This document shows, piece by piece, positions 7,960-16,701 of a DNA stretch of 39,932 nucleotides. Under the pieces are notes generated by a model. That model did not search any database and was not told the origin of the DNA. It saw nothing but the letters and a program-made list of their open reading frames with translations. A program made the position numbers and the translations under genes. The DNA is from Streptomyces roseicoloratus (GTDB lineage Bacteria; Actinomycetota; Actinomycetes; Streptomycetales; Streptomycetaceae), in contig NZ_SDOY01000091.1 of assembly GCF_004117935.1 (NCBI RefSeq), positions 109,984 through 149,915 of the forward strand, given 5' to 3'. Each line of letters begins with the position of its first letter. Positions within the stretch are counted from its first letter, which is position 1.

Positions 7960-9614
7960 TCGTCCCGGACCGGCGGGGAAGCGCGGCGCGGCTGGGCCTG
8001 ATGGTCCTGCCCGTCGGCTTCTTCGCCGTGTTCTTCGCCTGGCCCGTGGTCTCGATCGTGGAGCGCGGGCTCAGGCCGGACGGCCGCTGGGAGCTCGGCG
8101 GGTTCGGCGAGACGCTGACCCGGCCGGAGATCCTGGACGTCCTGTGGTTCACGCTGTGGCAGGCGCTCGCCTCCACGGCGCTGACGCTGCTCGTCGCGCT
8201 GCCCGGCGCGTACGTCTTCGCCCGGTTCGACTTTCCCGGCAAGCGGGTGCTGCGGGCCGTGGTGACCGTGCCGTTCGTGCTGCCGACGGTGATGGTCGGC
8301 ACGGCGTTCCTGGCGCTGGTGGGGCGCCGGGGGCTGCTCGACGCGTGGTGGGGCGTGCGGCTCGACACGTCCGTGTGGGCGATCCTCCTCGCCCATGTCT
8401 TCTTCAACTACGCGGTCGTCGTCCGTACGGTCGGCGGCCTGTGGGCGCAGCTCGACCCGCGCCAGGAGGAGGCAGCCCGGGTCCTCGGCGCCTCCCGGTT
8501 CCGTGCCTGGCGGACGGTGACGCTGCCGGCGCTCGCGCCGTCGGTGGCGGCCGCCGCGCTGATGGTGTTCCTGTTCACGGCGAGCTCCTTCGGCATCGTG
8601 CAGATCCTCGGCGGCCCCGCGTACTCCACGCTGGAGACCGAGATCTACCGGCAGACCGCCGACCGGCTCCAGCTGTCCACGGCCGCGGTCCTCACGATGG
8701 TGCAGTTCGTGGCCGTCGGCGTGATCCTCGCCGTGCACGCCCGGACCGTACGGCGGCGGGAGACCGCGCTGCGGCTGGTGGCGGCGGAGCGCACCGCCCG
8801 CCGGCCGCGCGGCGCCGGCCAGTGGGCGCTCCTCGGCGGCGTGCTGCTGTCGGTGGCGCTGCTGATCCTCGCCCCGCTCGGCGTGCTCGTCGAGCGTTCC
8901 TTCGCCACGCCGGACGGCTACGGCCTGGACTACTACCGGGCGCTGCAGGAGGTCGGCGACAACGGCACCTTCCTCGTGCCGATGACGGACACCATCGTCA
9001 ACTCGCTGGAGTACGCGCTCGCCGCGACCGCCGTGGCCGTGACCGTCGGCGGTCTCGCCGCGGCGGCCCTGACCCGGCGGGCGGGACGGCTGGTGCGCGG
9101 CTTCGACGCGCTGCTCATGCTGCCGCTGGGGGTGTCCGCCGTCACCGTCGGCTTCGGTTTCCTCATCACCCTCGACGAGCCGCCGCTGGACCTGCGGGCC
9201 AGCTGGATCCTCGTCCCGCTCGCCCAGGCGCTGGTCGGCGTGCCGTTCGTGGTCCGCATCATGCTGCCGGTGCTGCGCGCGGTCGACGAGCGGCTCCGCG
9301 AGGCGGCGGCCGTGCTCGGCGCCTCGCCGTGGCGGGCGTGGCGCGAGGTGGACCTGCCGCTGGTGCGGCGTGCCCTGCTCGTCGCCGCCGGGTTCGCGTT
9401 CGCGGTGTCCCTCGGCGAGTTCGGGGCGACCGTGTTCATCGCCCGCCCCGACAACCCGACCCTGCCGGTCGCCGTCGCCCGGCTCCTCGGCCGGCCCGGT
9501 GAGCTCAACTACGGCCAGGCGATGGCCCTTTCGACGATTCTCATGGTGGTGTGCGCGGTGTCCCTGCTGCTCCTGGAACGGCTCCGCACCGACCGGACCT
9601 CGGGGGAGTTCTGA
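7935..9614 (+). CDS. thiP: Thiamine-type ABC transporter permease (fused double permease)
   Basis: About 559 residues form two permease halves in one chain, each with about six membrane segments, as in ThiP-type importers. Each half has an EAA loop that docks the ATPase: EEAARVLGASRFRAWRTVTL in the first and EAAAVLGASPWRAWREVDL in the second. The gene overlaps the end of thiB by 25 nt. The start is uncertain: GTG at 7935 gives the N-terminus MDLARPEV, GTG at 7923 is 12 nt upstream, and an ATG at 8001 is also possible; none has a clear Shine-Dalgarno site. The stop overlaps the ATPase start (TGATG). Confidence 0.92.
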   Translation: MDLARPEVVVPDRRGSAARLGLMVLPVGFFAVFFAWPVVSIVERGLRPDGRWELGGFGETLTRPEILDVLWFTLWQALASTALTLLVALPGAYVFARFDFPGKRVLRAVVTVPFVLPTVMVGTAFLALVGRRGLLDAWWGVRLDTSVWAILLAHVFFNYAVVVRTVGGLWAQLDPRQEEAARVLGASRFRAWRTVTLPALAPSVAAAALMVFLFTASSFGIVQILGGPAYSTLETEIYRQTADRLQLSTAAVLTMVQFVAVGVILAVHARTVRRRETALRLVAAERTARRPRGAGQWALLGGVLLSVALLILAPLGVLVERSFATPDGYGLDYYRALQEVGDNGTFLVPMTDTIVNSLEYALAATAVAVTVGGLAAAALTRRAGRLVRGFDALLMLPLGVSAVTVGFGFLITLDEPPLDLRASWILVPLAQALVGVPFVVRIMLPVLRAVDERLREAAAVLGASPWRAWREVDLPLVRRALLVAAGFAFAVSLGEFGATVFIARPDNPTLPVAVARLLGRPGELNYGQAMALSTILMVVCAVSLLLLERLRTDRTSGEF

Positions 9615-10642
9615 TGCTGACGCTGACCGGTGCGACCGTACGCTTCGGGGCCCGTGCCGTCCTCGACGCGGTGGACCTGGAGGTCGCCGACCACGAGATC
9701 GTGTGCGTGCTCGGGCCCAGCGGCAGCGGCAAGTCGACGCTGCTGCGGGCCGTCGCGGGTCTGCAGGCGCTGGACGGCGGACGGGTGCTGCTCGACGGCG
9801 CCGACCAGACGGGCGTGCCGGTGCACCGGCGCGGCGTCGGCCTGATGTTCCAGGACCACCAGCTGTTCCCGCAGCGGGACGTCGCCGGGAACGTCGCCTT
9901 CGGGCTGCGCATGCACGGCGTCGGCACGGCCGAACGGGGCGCCCGCGTCGAGGAGCTGCTGGATCTGGTGGGTCTGCCCGGTGCCGGGCGGCGGGCCGTG
10001 TCCTCCCTGTCCGGCGGCGAGCAGCAGCGCGTCGCGCTCGCCCGCGCGCTCGCGCCCCGGCCCCGGCTCCTGATGCTCGACGAGCCGCTCGGCCAGCTCG
10101 ACCGCGGCCTGCGGGAGCGGCTCGTCACCGAACTCCGCCGGCTCTTCCGGCAGTTGGGCACCACCGTGCTCGCCGTCACCCACGACCAGGGCGAGGCGTT
10201 CGCGCTCGCCGACCGGGTCGTGGTCATGAACGACGGACGGATCGCCCAGTCCGGTACGCCTCTCGACGTGTGGCGGTCCCCGGCCTCCGCGTTCGTCGCC
10301 CGCTTCCTCGGCTTCGACAACATCGTCCCGGCCACGGTCACCGGCGCGGCCGCCGACACCGTCTGGGGCAAGGTTCCCGTCCCCGACGGCTCTCCGCAGG
10401 GCGAGCGGCTCCTCCTGATCCGCCCGGCCGGCGTCCGCGTCACCGCCGCCGGCGAGGGCCTCGGCTGTCACGTCGCCGCCCGCACCTTCCGTGGCGGGCA
10501 CGTCGCCGTCACCCTCCGCCCCGCCGAAGGCCCCCTCCTGGAGGCGGAGTTCCCGCTGCGGGACGCACCGGAGGCGGGCGCCGAGGTGGACGTGGAGTTC
10601 CGGGCGGAGGACGTCGTCGTCCTCGACGGCGAGGACGCCTAG
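9614..10642 (+). CDS. thiQ: Thiamine-type ABC transporter ATP-binding protein
   Basis: This is the ATPase that powers the importer. In 342 residues it has Walker A GPSGSGKS (34-41), the signature LSGGEQQR (132-139), Walker B LLMLDEP (152-158) and the switch histidine in VTHDQGEA. A C-terminal domain of about 120 residues resembles the TOBE regulatory domain of related importers, which is longer than the short E. coli ThiQ. The ATG at 9614 overlaps the permease stop, and GGGGGAG at 9602-9607 is the ribosome-binding site. It is the last gene of the riboswitch operon and converges on the next gene with 37 bp between. Confidence 0.93.
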   Translation: MLTLTGATVRFGARAVLDAVDLEVADHEIVCVLGPSGSGKSTLLRAVAGLQALDGGRVLLDGADQTGVPVHRRGVGLMFQDHQLFPQRDVAGNVAFGLRMHGVGTAERGARVEELLDLVGLPGAGRRAVSSLSGGEQQRVALARALAPRPRLLMLDEPLGQLDRGLRERLVTELRRLFRQLGTTVLAVTHDQGEAFALADRVVVMNDGRIAQSGTPLDVWRSPASAFVARFLGFDNIVPATVTGAAADTVWGKVPVPDGSPQGERLLLIRPAGVRVTAAGEGLGCHVAARTFRGGHVAVTLRPAEGPLLEAEFPLRDAPEAGAEVDVEFRAEDVVVLDGEDA

Positions 10643-10679
10643 GCACGTCGACGGGCCTTCCGCACCGCGAGGGCGGGTT

Positions 10680-12317
10680 TCAGGGCGCCGGGGCCCGAGG
10701 GGTGGTGTCCGTCGGTTCGGCCCGTTCCTCTCCCGGGGCGCGGTCGCCGGGGTGGCGTACGGCGAAGAGGAAACCGATGCCGAGGGCGATCGCCATGCCG
10801 TAGAAGACCCACTGGTTGGCCTGCGCGAAGTCCGTCCGGATGGCCGACATGGCGTCCCGCGTGGCCTCCGCGGCCCGGCTCGAGCCCGTCGGCGGGGTGG
10901 AGTCGCCGTGGCCGGCGACGGATTCGCTGATGCTGCGGGCGATGTCGCCCGCCTGCGCGGACGGCACGCCGCGTGCCCGGAGGGTGTCCACGACGTTGTC
11001 CGTCATCACCCGCGTCAGGAGGGTGCCGAAGACGGCCATGCCGACGCTGGCCGCGTAGTTGCGAACCGTCTGGGTGATGCCCGTGACCTCCCCGTACGAC
11101 GGGCCGATGGCCCGGTTCACCGCGTCCGTGGACGCGGGCGCGAGGATGAAGCCGATGCCGGCCCCGGCGAGGGCGGCGTAGGGCCACTGGTCGTGCATGG
11201 AGAGGTTCGTCAGGTTACCCGCCCACAGGGCGAAGCCGACGGCCCCGACGACCGTGCCCAGCTTCAGCGCCGGGCGCGCGCCCCGCTTGTCGAGGATCCG
11301 TCCGCCCCACTGCGACGCGATGGCGAAGCCGGCGAAGAAGTACAGCAGGAACAGCGCGGCCTGGTTGGGGGAGGCGCTGAGGGAGACCTGCGCGTACACG
11401 GAGGAGAAGAAGAACACCGGGACGAAGGCCAGCATGGCGAAGAACAGCACGGCCACGTCGATCGAGAACGCCTTGTCCCGGAACACCCGCAGATCGATCA
11501 GCGGGTGCTCGGGCCGGCGCTCGTACCACACGAAGACGCCGAGCACGGCAAGCCCGCCCAGGACGCAGAGCCACGTCGCCGCGCTGCCCCAGCCCCAGGC
11601 CCACGCCTGCTGGAAGCCGAGGACGCTCAGGCCCATGCCGACGGCGATGAGCGCCGCCCCCGGCACGTCCAGCGTCCCGTGGCGCGGGCGGTCCGCGATG
11701 TGCGCGAGGGCGGTGAGCACGAGGGCGACGACGGCCACGGGGACGTTGACCCAGAACACGGCCCGCCAGGTCCACGAGGCCGTGAGCCAGCCGCCGAGCA
11801 GCGGGCCGACGGCCGTGAGCGCGCCCGACACGCCGAAGAACAGGGCGAGGGCGCGCCCGCGCCGCTCGACGGGGAAGACGGCGACGACCACGGCCAGCGC
11901 GGCCGGGAAGAGCAGGGCGGCACCGAGCCCCTGGAGGGCGCGGAAGACGATGAGCCACGTCTGCGCGACGCCGGTGTCGGGGACACAGCCGCACAGGACC
12001 GACGCGACGACGAAGACGAGGGTGCCGGCCACGACGACGCGCCGTGGCCCGTACAGGTCCGCCAGCCGCCCTCCGAGGGCGAAGAACGCCGCGAGGGCGA
12101 GCAGGTAGGCGTTGACGACCCACTGCATGCCCGAGCTCGTGAGGTCCAGCTCGCGGACGATGTCCGGAGCGGCGATGGACACGATCGTCTGGTCGATGAA
12201 GGTCATCGCCACCGCGAACATCATCGCCGCCAGTGCCACGGTGTGGTTCGCAGCCCGTGCGGGCCGTACCGCCCCTGCGGCGCCGGGTCCGGAACCGGAT
12301 GCCGGTTGGTTGCTCAC
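10680..12317 (-). CDS. MFS transporter, DHA2 (EmrB/QacA) drug:H+ antiporter family
   Basis: The 545-residue protein has about 14 hydrophobic helices, the DHA2 layout. It carries the motif-A loop GGRLADLYGPRRVVV between helices 2 and 3, and motif-C-like GVSGALTAVGPLLGGWL in helix 5. N-terminal DQTIVSIAAPDI matches the conserved start of helix 1 in this family. Such proteins export drugs or cationic compounds using the proton gradient; the substrate cannot be read from sequence. I prefer GTG at 12317 (MSNQPASG) over ATG at 12353, which has no ribosome-binding site and adds 12 unlikely residues. No TetR or MarR regulator is adjacent. Confidence 0.92.
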   Translation of the reverse strand: MSNQPASGSGPGAAGAVRPARAANHTVALAAMMFAVAMTFIDQTIVSIAAPDIVRELDLTSSGMQWVVNAYLLALAAFFALGGRLADLYGPRRVVVAGTLVFVVASVLCGCVPDTGVAQTWLIVFRALQGLGAALLFPAALAVVVAVFPVERRGRALALFFGVSGALTAVGPLLGGWLTASWTWRAVFWVNVPVAVVALVLTALAHIADRPRHGTLDVPGAALIAVGMGLSVLGFQQAWAWGWGSAATWLCVLGGLAVLGVFVWYERRPEHPLIDLRVFRDKAFSIDVAVLFFAMLAFVPVFFFSSVYAQVSLSASPNQAALFLLYFFAGFAIASQWGGRILDKRGARPALKLGTVVGAVGFALWAGNLTNLSMHDQWPYAALAGAGIGFILAPASTDAVNRAIGPSYGEVTGITQTVRNYAASVGMAVFGTLLTRVMTDNVVDTLRARGVPSAQAGDIARSISESVAGHGDSTPPTGSSRAAEATRDAMSAIRTDFAQANQWVFYGMAIALGIGFLFAVRHPGDRAPGEERAEPTDTTPRAPAP

Positions 12318-12365
12318 CCTGACCAGTGTGATCCGGATCGCGTCGTTCCGCATCGCGCGGGGTGA

Positions 12366-13379
12366 TCAGGACGCCGAGAAGCCCCGGTCCGCCAGCGCGC
12401 GCAGCCACGGGCGGACGGCCGGGATGCGGGCCAGGGTCTCCCGGTAGGCGTGGTGGTCGGGCCGGAAGACGTGCCACGGGTGGTCGGGCAGCGGATAGTC
12501 GTCGCGCAGCACGCCCTCCGGCAGGGTCCCGGACGACGGCAGCGGCGAGGTCTCGCCGGGCAGCGCCAGATACGCCCACACGCCGTCGGCCAGCGGGACG
12601 GGCAGCGCGCCACCCACCGGCTGCCAGGACCCGCCCGTCTCCGGGCCGTACGGTACGAGGACGATGTCGGCGCCGTCCCCGGGCAGCCCCGGACCGGCCA
12701 GGCCCACGGTCCTCGCCGCCGGCCCGGCCGGCAGCAGCCGGTCGAGGACCGGACCGAACACCTCGGTGAGCAGGCCGTCGGGAAGGACCGGGCGGACGCC
12801 GCCGGAGGCGGCCACGATCCGGGCCAGCGCGGCCCCCGTCGCCGCCTCCCACACGTGACTCCAGCCGCCCGAGGGGTCGATCGGCGGCAGCGGCACGAAC
12901 TCCCTGGCGGGCGCCGGGAGTCCGGTGGGCACCCGGCGCACGGTGTCCGGTTCGATCCACACCGCCTGCCACAGGCCGCAGTCGTCCACCCGGGAGGCGA
13001 CGAGTGCCCCGCAGCCCGCGCACGCCATGCTGGGCAGCTCGCCCACGCACATGCCCAGGCACGAGTCGCCCGAGTGCTCCGGTATCAGCCGGGTGCCGCG
13101 GACGTCGCCCGGTGCGACGACGATCCGGTTCCGCGCCCCGAAGGACAGCGGCCAGACGGGGACGAACAGCCCGCGGGCGGTGGTCTCCGCCTCCGGCACC
13201 TCCTCCCAGGGCCGGAACGGAGGCCCCGACGGCTCGGGGTCCACCGCATAGGTGCCGGGTGCCATCAGCGGAGGCATCGGCTGGTGCCCGTAGGACAGGT
13301 GGGCCTCGACCGGGAGCGGGACCCGCGTCAGCGGCACCGTCAGTTCCGCGCCGCAGCCGGCGCACACGAACACGTCCAT
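12366..13379 (-). CDS. Conserved unknown protein with two CxxC zinc-ribbon-like knuckles
   Basis: I do not recognise a named family. The 337-residue protein starts with FVCAGCGAEL and has a second CAGCGAL at about residue 140, so the two CxxC knuckles may jointly hold a zinc ion. The rest is rich in proline and tryptophan with no signal peptide or membrane helix, and ends in DHHAYRETLARIPAVRPWL. Codon use is typical coding and the ATG at 13379 fits. It lies 48 bp upstream of the MFS start in the same orientation and might be co-transcribed. It looks like a cytoplasmic, Streptomyces-type hypothetical protein; no function is proposed. Confidence 0.8.
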   Translation of the reverse strand: MDVFVCAGCGAELTVPLTRVPLPVEAHLSYGHQPMPPLMAPGTYAVDPEPSGPPFRPWEEVPEAETTARGLFVPVWPLSFGARNRIVVAPGDVRGTRLIPEHSGDSCLGMCVGELPSMACAGCGALVASRVDDCGLWQAVWIEPDTVRRVPTGLPAPAREFVPLPPIDPSGGWSHVWEAATGAALARIVAASGGVRPVLPDGLLTEVFGPVLDRLLPAGPAARTVGLAGPGLPGDGADIVLVPYGPETGGSWQPVGGALPVPLADGVWAYLALPGETSPLPSSGTLPEGVLRDDYPLPDHPWHVFRPDHHAYRETLARIPAVRPWLRALADRGFSAS

Positions 13380-13461
13380 CGCCGGGGATTGTGCCCGTCC
13401 GCCCGTCCCGGGCCAAGCGGATTTCCGTCCGGCCGCGGCCCCGCCCCCGGACCCCGCCGGA

Positions 13462-14565
13462 CTACGGTGCGGCGGTGAGACGTTCCAGGGTCTGCGGGAC
13501 CTCGTCGACCGAGTCGACCAGGGCGATCCGTGCCGCCATCGGCCGGCCCTCCGCGAGGGCGGTGAGCAGCGGCCAGGCCGGCAGGCGGTCGGTCCAGTGG
13601 GCGCGGTCCACCAGGACCATCGGGGTCGGGGCGGTGCCCTCGGCGTAGTAGTTCGGGGTGGCGTCGTCGAAGATCTCCTGGACGGTGCCGGCCGCGCCCG
13701 GCAGGAAGACGACTCCCGCGGTGGAGCGGGCCAGCAGGCCGTCCTCGCGGGTGGCGTTGGCGAAGTACTTGCCGATCCGGGCCGCGAACGCGTTCGGCGG
13801 CTCGTGCCCGTAGAACCAGGTGGGGATGCCGGCCGAGTCGCCGCCGCGCGGCCAGCGGGCCCGTACCTCGAAGGCGGCGCGCGCCCAGTCGGTGATCGAC
13901 GGGACGAAGGACGGGGCCTTCGCGAGGAGTTCCAGGGCCTCGTCGAGGACCGCGTCGGGCAGCGGCGCGGTGTAGGCGCCCAGGTTGGCCGCTTCCATGG
14001 CGCCCGGGCCGCCGCCCGTCGCCACCGTCAGACCGGCCCGGGTCAGGGCGCGGCCGAGGCGGGCCGTGCCCGCGTACGGGGCGCCGCCGCGGACCATGGC
14101 GTGCCCGCCCATCACGCCCACCACCCGCCTGCCCGCGAGCGCCTCGTCGAGGGCGTCCGAGATGGCGTCGTCGTGCAGCGAGCGCAGCATCGAGGAGAAG
14201 ATGTCGCCGTCGGCGCGGGTCCGCAGGAACCAGGCGTACGAGAGGGCGTCCGGCGTCTCCTCGTACGGGCGGGCCGTGATCCCCTCGTACAGCTCGGCGG
14301 GCGAGTAGAGCCGGGCCCGGTACGGGTCGAAGGGCAGGTCCGGCACGGGCGGGAAGACCAGCGCCCCGTCGGCGCGGACCTTCGCCGCGGCCTCGGGCTG
14401 CATGGGGCAGCCGAGGAACACGGCGTCGGCGGTGGACGCGGAGAGCAGCGCGAACGTGCGGTCGGTGAGGTCCACGGACTGGATCCGGCGGCCGCGCAGC
14501 GAGCCGCCGGCGGCGAGCACCGCGTCGAACTCGGCGGCCGAGTGGATCTCGCGCTCGTGACTCAT
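13462..14565 (-). CDS. LOG-like Rossmann-fold nucleotide-binding protein
   Basis: The 367-residue protein has the LOG/YgdH fold: VVGVMGGHAM (about 148-157), GGGPGAMEAAN (184-194) and the downstream VVFLPGAAGTVQEIF (PGAAGTVQE at 289-297). In LOG-type nucleotide monophosphate phosphoribohydrolases the last motif is usually PGGxGTxxE; here the second glycine is alanine, with the catalytic-type glutamate kept. About 145 N-terminal residues precede the Rossmann core, as in larger PpnN-like members rather than short cytokinin-type LOGs. A nucleotide 5'-monophosphate nucleosidase role is likely but unproven. The start is ATG 14565, just downstream of a perfect 28-bp palindrome. Confidence 0.88.
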   Translation of the reverse strand: MSHEREIHSAAEFDAVLAAGGSLRGRRIQSVDLTDRTFALLSASTADAVFLGCPMQPEAAAKVRADGALVFPPVPDLPFDPYRARLYSPAELYEGITARPYEETPDALSYAWFLRTRADGDIFSSMLRSLHDDAISDALDEALAGRRVVGVMGGHAMVRGGAPYAGTARLGRALTRAGLTVATGGGPGAMEAANLGAYTAPLPDAVLDEALELLAKAPSFVPSITDWARAAFEVRARWPRGGDSAGIPTWFYGHEPPNAFAARIGKYFANATREDGLLARSTAGVVFLPGAAGTVQEIFDDATPNYYAEGTAPTPMVLVDRAHWTDRLPAWPLLTALAEGRPMAARIALVDSVDEVPQTLERLTAAP

Positions 14566-14577
14566 GCGCCCACGATA

Positions 14578-14605
14578 GGCCGGGGCCGGGCGCCCGGCCC
14601 CGGCC
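14578..14605. repeat. Perfect 28-bp GC palindrome
   Basis: The two 14-base halves (14578-14591 and 14592-14605) are exact reverse complements made only of G and C. It lies between the ABC permease stop and the LOG-protein start on the minus strand. It may be the terminator of the ABC operon, and it is only 13 bp from the downstream start codon. Confidence 0.65.
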
Positions 14606-14684
14606 GCCGGGCGGTCTCGGCCCGCGGAGGGGATGGCGCGGCAGGGCAACGGCCGGCCAGGTATCCGCCCCGCCGCCGGGCGGT

Positions 14685-15767
14685 TCAGCCGCGCAGGGGG
14701 ACGGCCGCCAGGGCTCCCACCGCCCAGGTGAGGGGGACGAAGACGGCGAGCAGGATGCCCGCGCGCAGGAGGGCCGTGGTGCGCAGGACAGTCGGTGGGG
14801 CGCCGAGGCGGAGCAGGGCCTCGGTGGTGTGGGTGCGGGCCTGCTTGGACTCCAGGGCCGCCGAGAGCAGGGTCGCGGTGGTGCAGCCGACGACGAGGGC
14901 GGTGCCCAGCCAGGTCAGCGGGCCGAGGGAGCCGCCGTTGACCGCGTAGCCGGCGACCGCGCCGGATCCGACGGCGCAGACGACGCCCAGCGGGCGGCCG
15001 ATGCGACGGGACTCGTCCATGAGGACCCGGCCGGCGAGGAGCCGTACGGCGCCGGGGCGGACCATCTGGAGGAGCCGGCCGCACCCGTGGGTGAGGCCCG
15101 GGCCGACCATCGCGAGGCCGACGGCGGTGAGGGCCCAGCCGGCGAGGACGCCGCCGCCGTCGCCGCGGGCCGCGTACGTCTCGACGGCGAGGCCCACGGC
15201 GAGCAGCGCCACGCCCCAGGGGAGGCCGGCGGTGGGCGACGGGTCGGTGGCGGCGGGCTTGCGCGGGCGGAGGGCCAGGCCGGCGGCCGTGGCGGCGGTG
15301 ACGGGGACGATCGCGAGGAGGGTGAGGGCCGCGGCGAGCGGGATGGGCCGGCCGGCGGCGAGCAGCTCGGCCGCGGCGCCGTCGAACGGCAGGCCGGTGA
15401 GGTCGCCGCGCAGGTGCAGGTAGAAGAGCAGGGCGACGGAGGAGCCGAGCGTGCAGGCGACGGCCGTGGAGGTCGCGGCGATGGCGGTGAGCCGCCCGGG
15501 GCCGAGGCCGATCGCGGACAGGCCGGGGCGCGGCCTGGTGCTGGGGTCGGTGCGGGCCACGGCGACCGCGAACTGCACCGTCGCGGCGAGCGGCAGCGCG
15601 CACCACAGCAGGCGCAGGACGGCGTCGGAGGAGTCGCGGGGGTGGCCGACGGCGTAGCCGAGGGCGCACAGCAGGAGGAAGCCCACCCCGGCGGAGGCCG
15701 TGGCGACGAGGAGCCTGCGCAGCTGGACGACGGGGTGGGTGCCGCGGACTAGACGGAGAGCGAGCAC
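14685..15767 (-). CDS. ABC transporter permease, exporter type
   Basis: The 360-residue protein has about eight hydrophobic helices and no EAA loop, so it is of the exporter/FtsX-like type rather than an importer. I chose GTG 15767 because GGAGGG lies 9 nt upstream on the minus strand (15777-15782) and the product then overlaps the end of the partner ATPase by 19 nt, a clear sign of translational coupling. No family signature names a substrate. The first helix is around residues 15-35. Its ATPase has a degenerate signature motif, so transport activity is uncertain. The gene is followed by a strong palindrome. Confidence 0.82.
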   Translation of the reverse strand: MLALRLVRGTHPVVQLRRLLVATASAGVGFLLLCALGYAVGHPRDSSDAVLRLLWCALPLAATVQFAVAVARTDPSTRPRPGLSAIGLGPGRLTAIAATSTAVACTLGSSVALLFYLHLRGDLTGLPFDGAAAELLAAGRPIPLAAALTLLAIVPVTAATAAGLALRPRKPAATDPSPTAGLPWGVALLAVGLAVETYAARGDGGGVLAGWALTAVGLAMVGPGLTHGCGRLLQMVRPGAVRLLAGRVLMDESRRIGRPLGVVCAVGSGAVAGYAVNGGSLGPLTWLGTALVVGCTTATLLSAALESKQARTHTTEALLRLGAPPTVLRTTALLRAGILLAVFVPLTWAVGALAAVPLRG

Positions 15768-16477
15768 GCGGTGACGCCCTCCGCCCCGTCGGCCGGTGTG
15801 ACGGAGCCGACGCGGCGGCCGTCGAGCAGTGCCACCGTGCGGTCGGCGAGCGCGGCGACCTCGGGGTCGTGGGTCGCGAGCAGCACGGTGATGCCGTGCG
15901 AGCGGGCCGCCGCGGTGAGGGTGCGCAGCACCTGCGCGCCGTCGGCGCGGTGCAGCGTCGCGGTGGGTTCGTCGGCGAAGAGCACCGACGGCGTGGTGAC
16001 GAGGGCGCGGGCGATGGCGATGCGCTGGCGCTGCGACTGGGTGAGCGCCGCCGGGCGCTTGCGGGCCGCGGCGCCGATGTCGAGGCGTTCCAGCCACTCG
16101 GTGGCGGCGGTCCTGGCCGCGCGGTGGGAGACGCCGCGCAGCAGCAGGGGCAGGGCGGTGTTCTCCCAGCCGTTGAGTTCGGGGACGAGACCCGGCTCGG
16201 GGTCGATCCAGCCGAAGCGGTCGCGGCGCAGCCGCTCGCGCTGGGCGGTGTTCATGGTGTGGACGGGTGCGCTGTTGAACCAGACCTCGCCCTCCTGGGC
16301 GACGGCCTGCCCGGACAGGCAGCGCATCAGGGTGGTCTTGCCGCTGCCGCGGGGGCCGACGACGGCGAGGATCTCGCCTTCGCGGACGCCGACGGAGACG
16401 CCGGTCAGCACGTCCGAGCCGCCGAGGGAGCAGCGCAGGGAACGTGCCCAGAGCACGTCGTTGTCCGGTGGGGCCAT
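15749..16477 (-). CDS. ABC transporter ATP-binding protein with degenerate signature motif
   Basis: The 242-residue ATPase resembles the MacB/LolD export group. It has Walker A GPRGSGKT (41-48), Walker B VLFADEP (165-171) with the catalytic glutamate, and the switch histidine in LLATHDPEVA. The signature motif reads LTQSQRQR (145-152) instead of LSGGQxQR, so both usual glycines are missing. This may lower ATP hydrolysis or make it asymmetric. I chose ATG 16477 (MAPPDND), with GAGGTG a few bases upstream; the frame is open to 16630 but that extension is not domain-like. It is the first gene of a two-gene operon with the permease. Confidence 0.86.
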   Translation of the reverse strand: MAPPDNDVLWARSLRCSLGGSDVLTGVSVGVREGEILAVVGPRGSGKTTLMRCLSGQAVAQEGEVWFNSAPVHTMNTAQRERLRRDRFGWIDPEPGLVPELNGWENTALPLLLRGVSHRAARTAATEWLERLDIGAAARKRPAALTQSQRQRIAIARALVTTPSVLFADEPTATLHRADGAQVLRTLTAAARSHGITVLLATHDPEVAALADRTVALLDGRRVGSVTPADGAEGVTACSLSV

Positions 16478-16607
16478 CGCGTACACCTCGATGTCGAAGC
16501 CAGTCCGTGTGCGTTCCCCCGTCCGGGGGAACGAATGGGCGGGCCGGTCGGTCACTGGGGTCTTCCCGGCACCGTAAGGATTCCGATCGGGTTGTACGGA
16601 CAGCACA

Positions 16608-16654
16608 CGGCCCGGGCCGCCGCCATCCACTCGGATGGCGGCATGCCCGGGCCG
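16608..16654 (-). terminator. Strong terminator after the aminotransferase
   Basis: A stem of about 20 bp (16608-16628 with 16633-16654, one small internal bulge) closes the loop ACTC. It lies 48 bp after the aminotransferase stop on the minus strand and before the ABC ATPase start, so it should separate the two transcripts. Confidence 0.8.
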
Positions 16655-16701
16655 GGGTCACGCCGTGAGGGCGGCGTGAGGCTCGCTGACGTCAGGAACG
16701 G

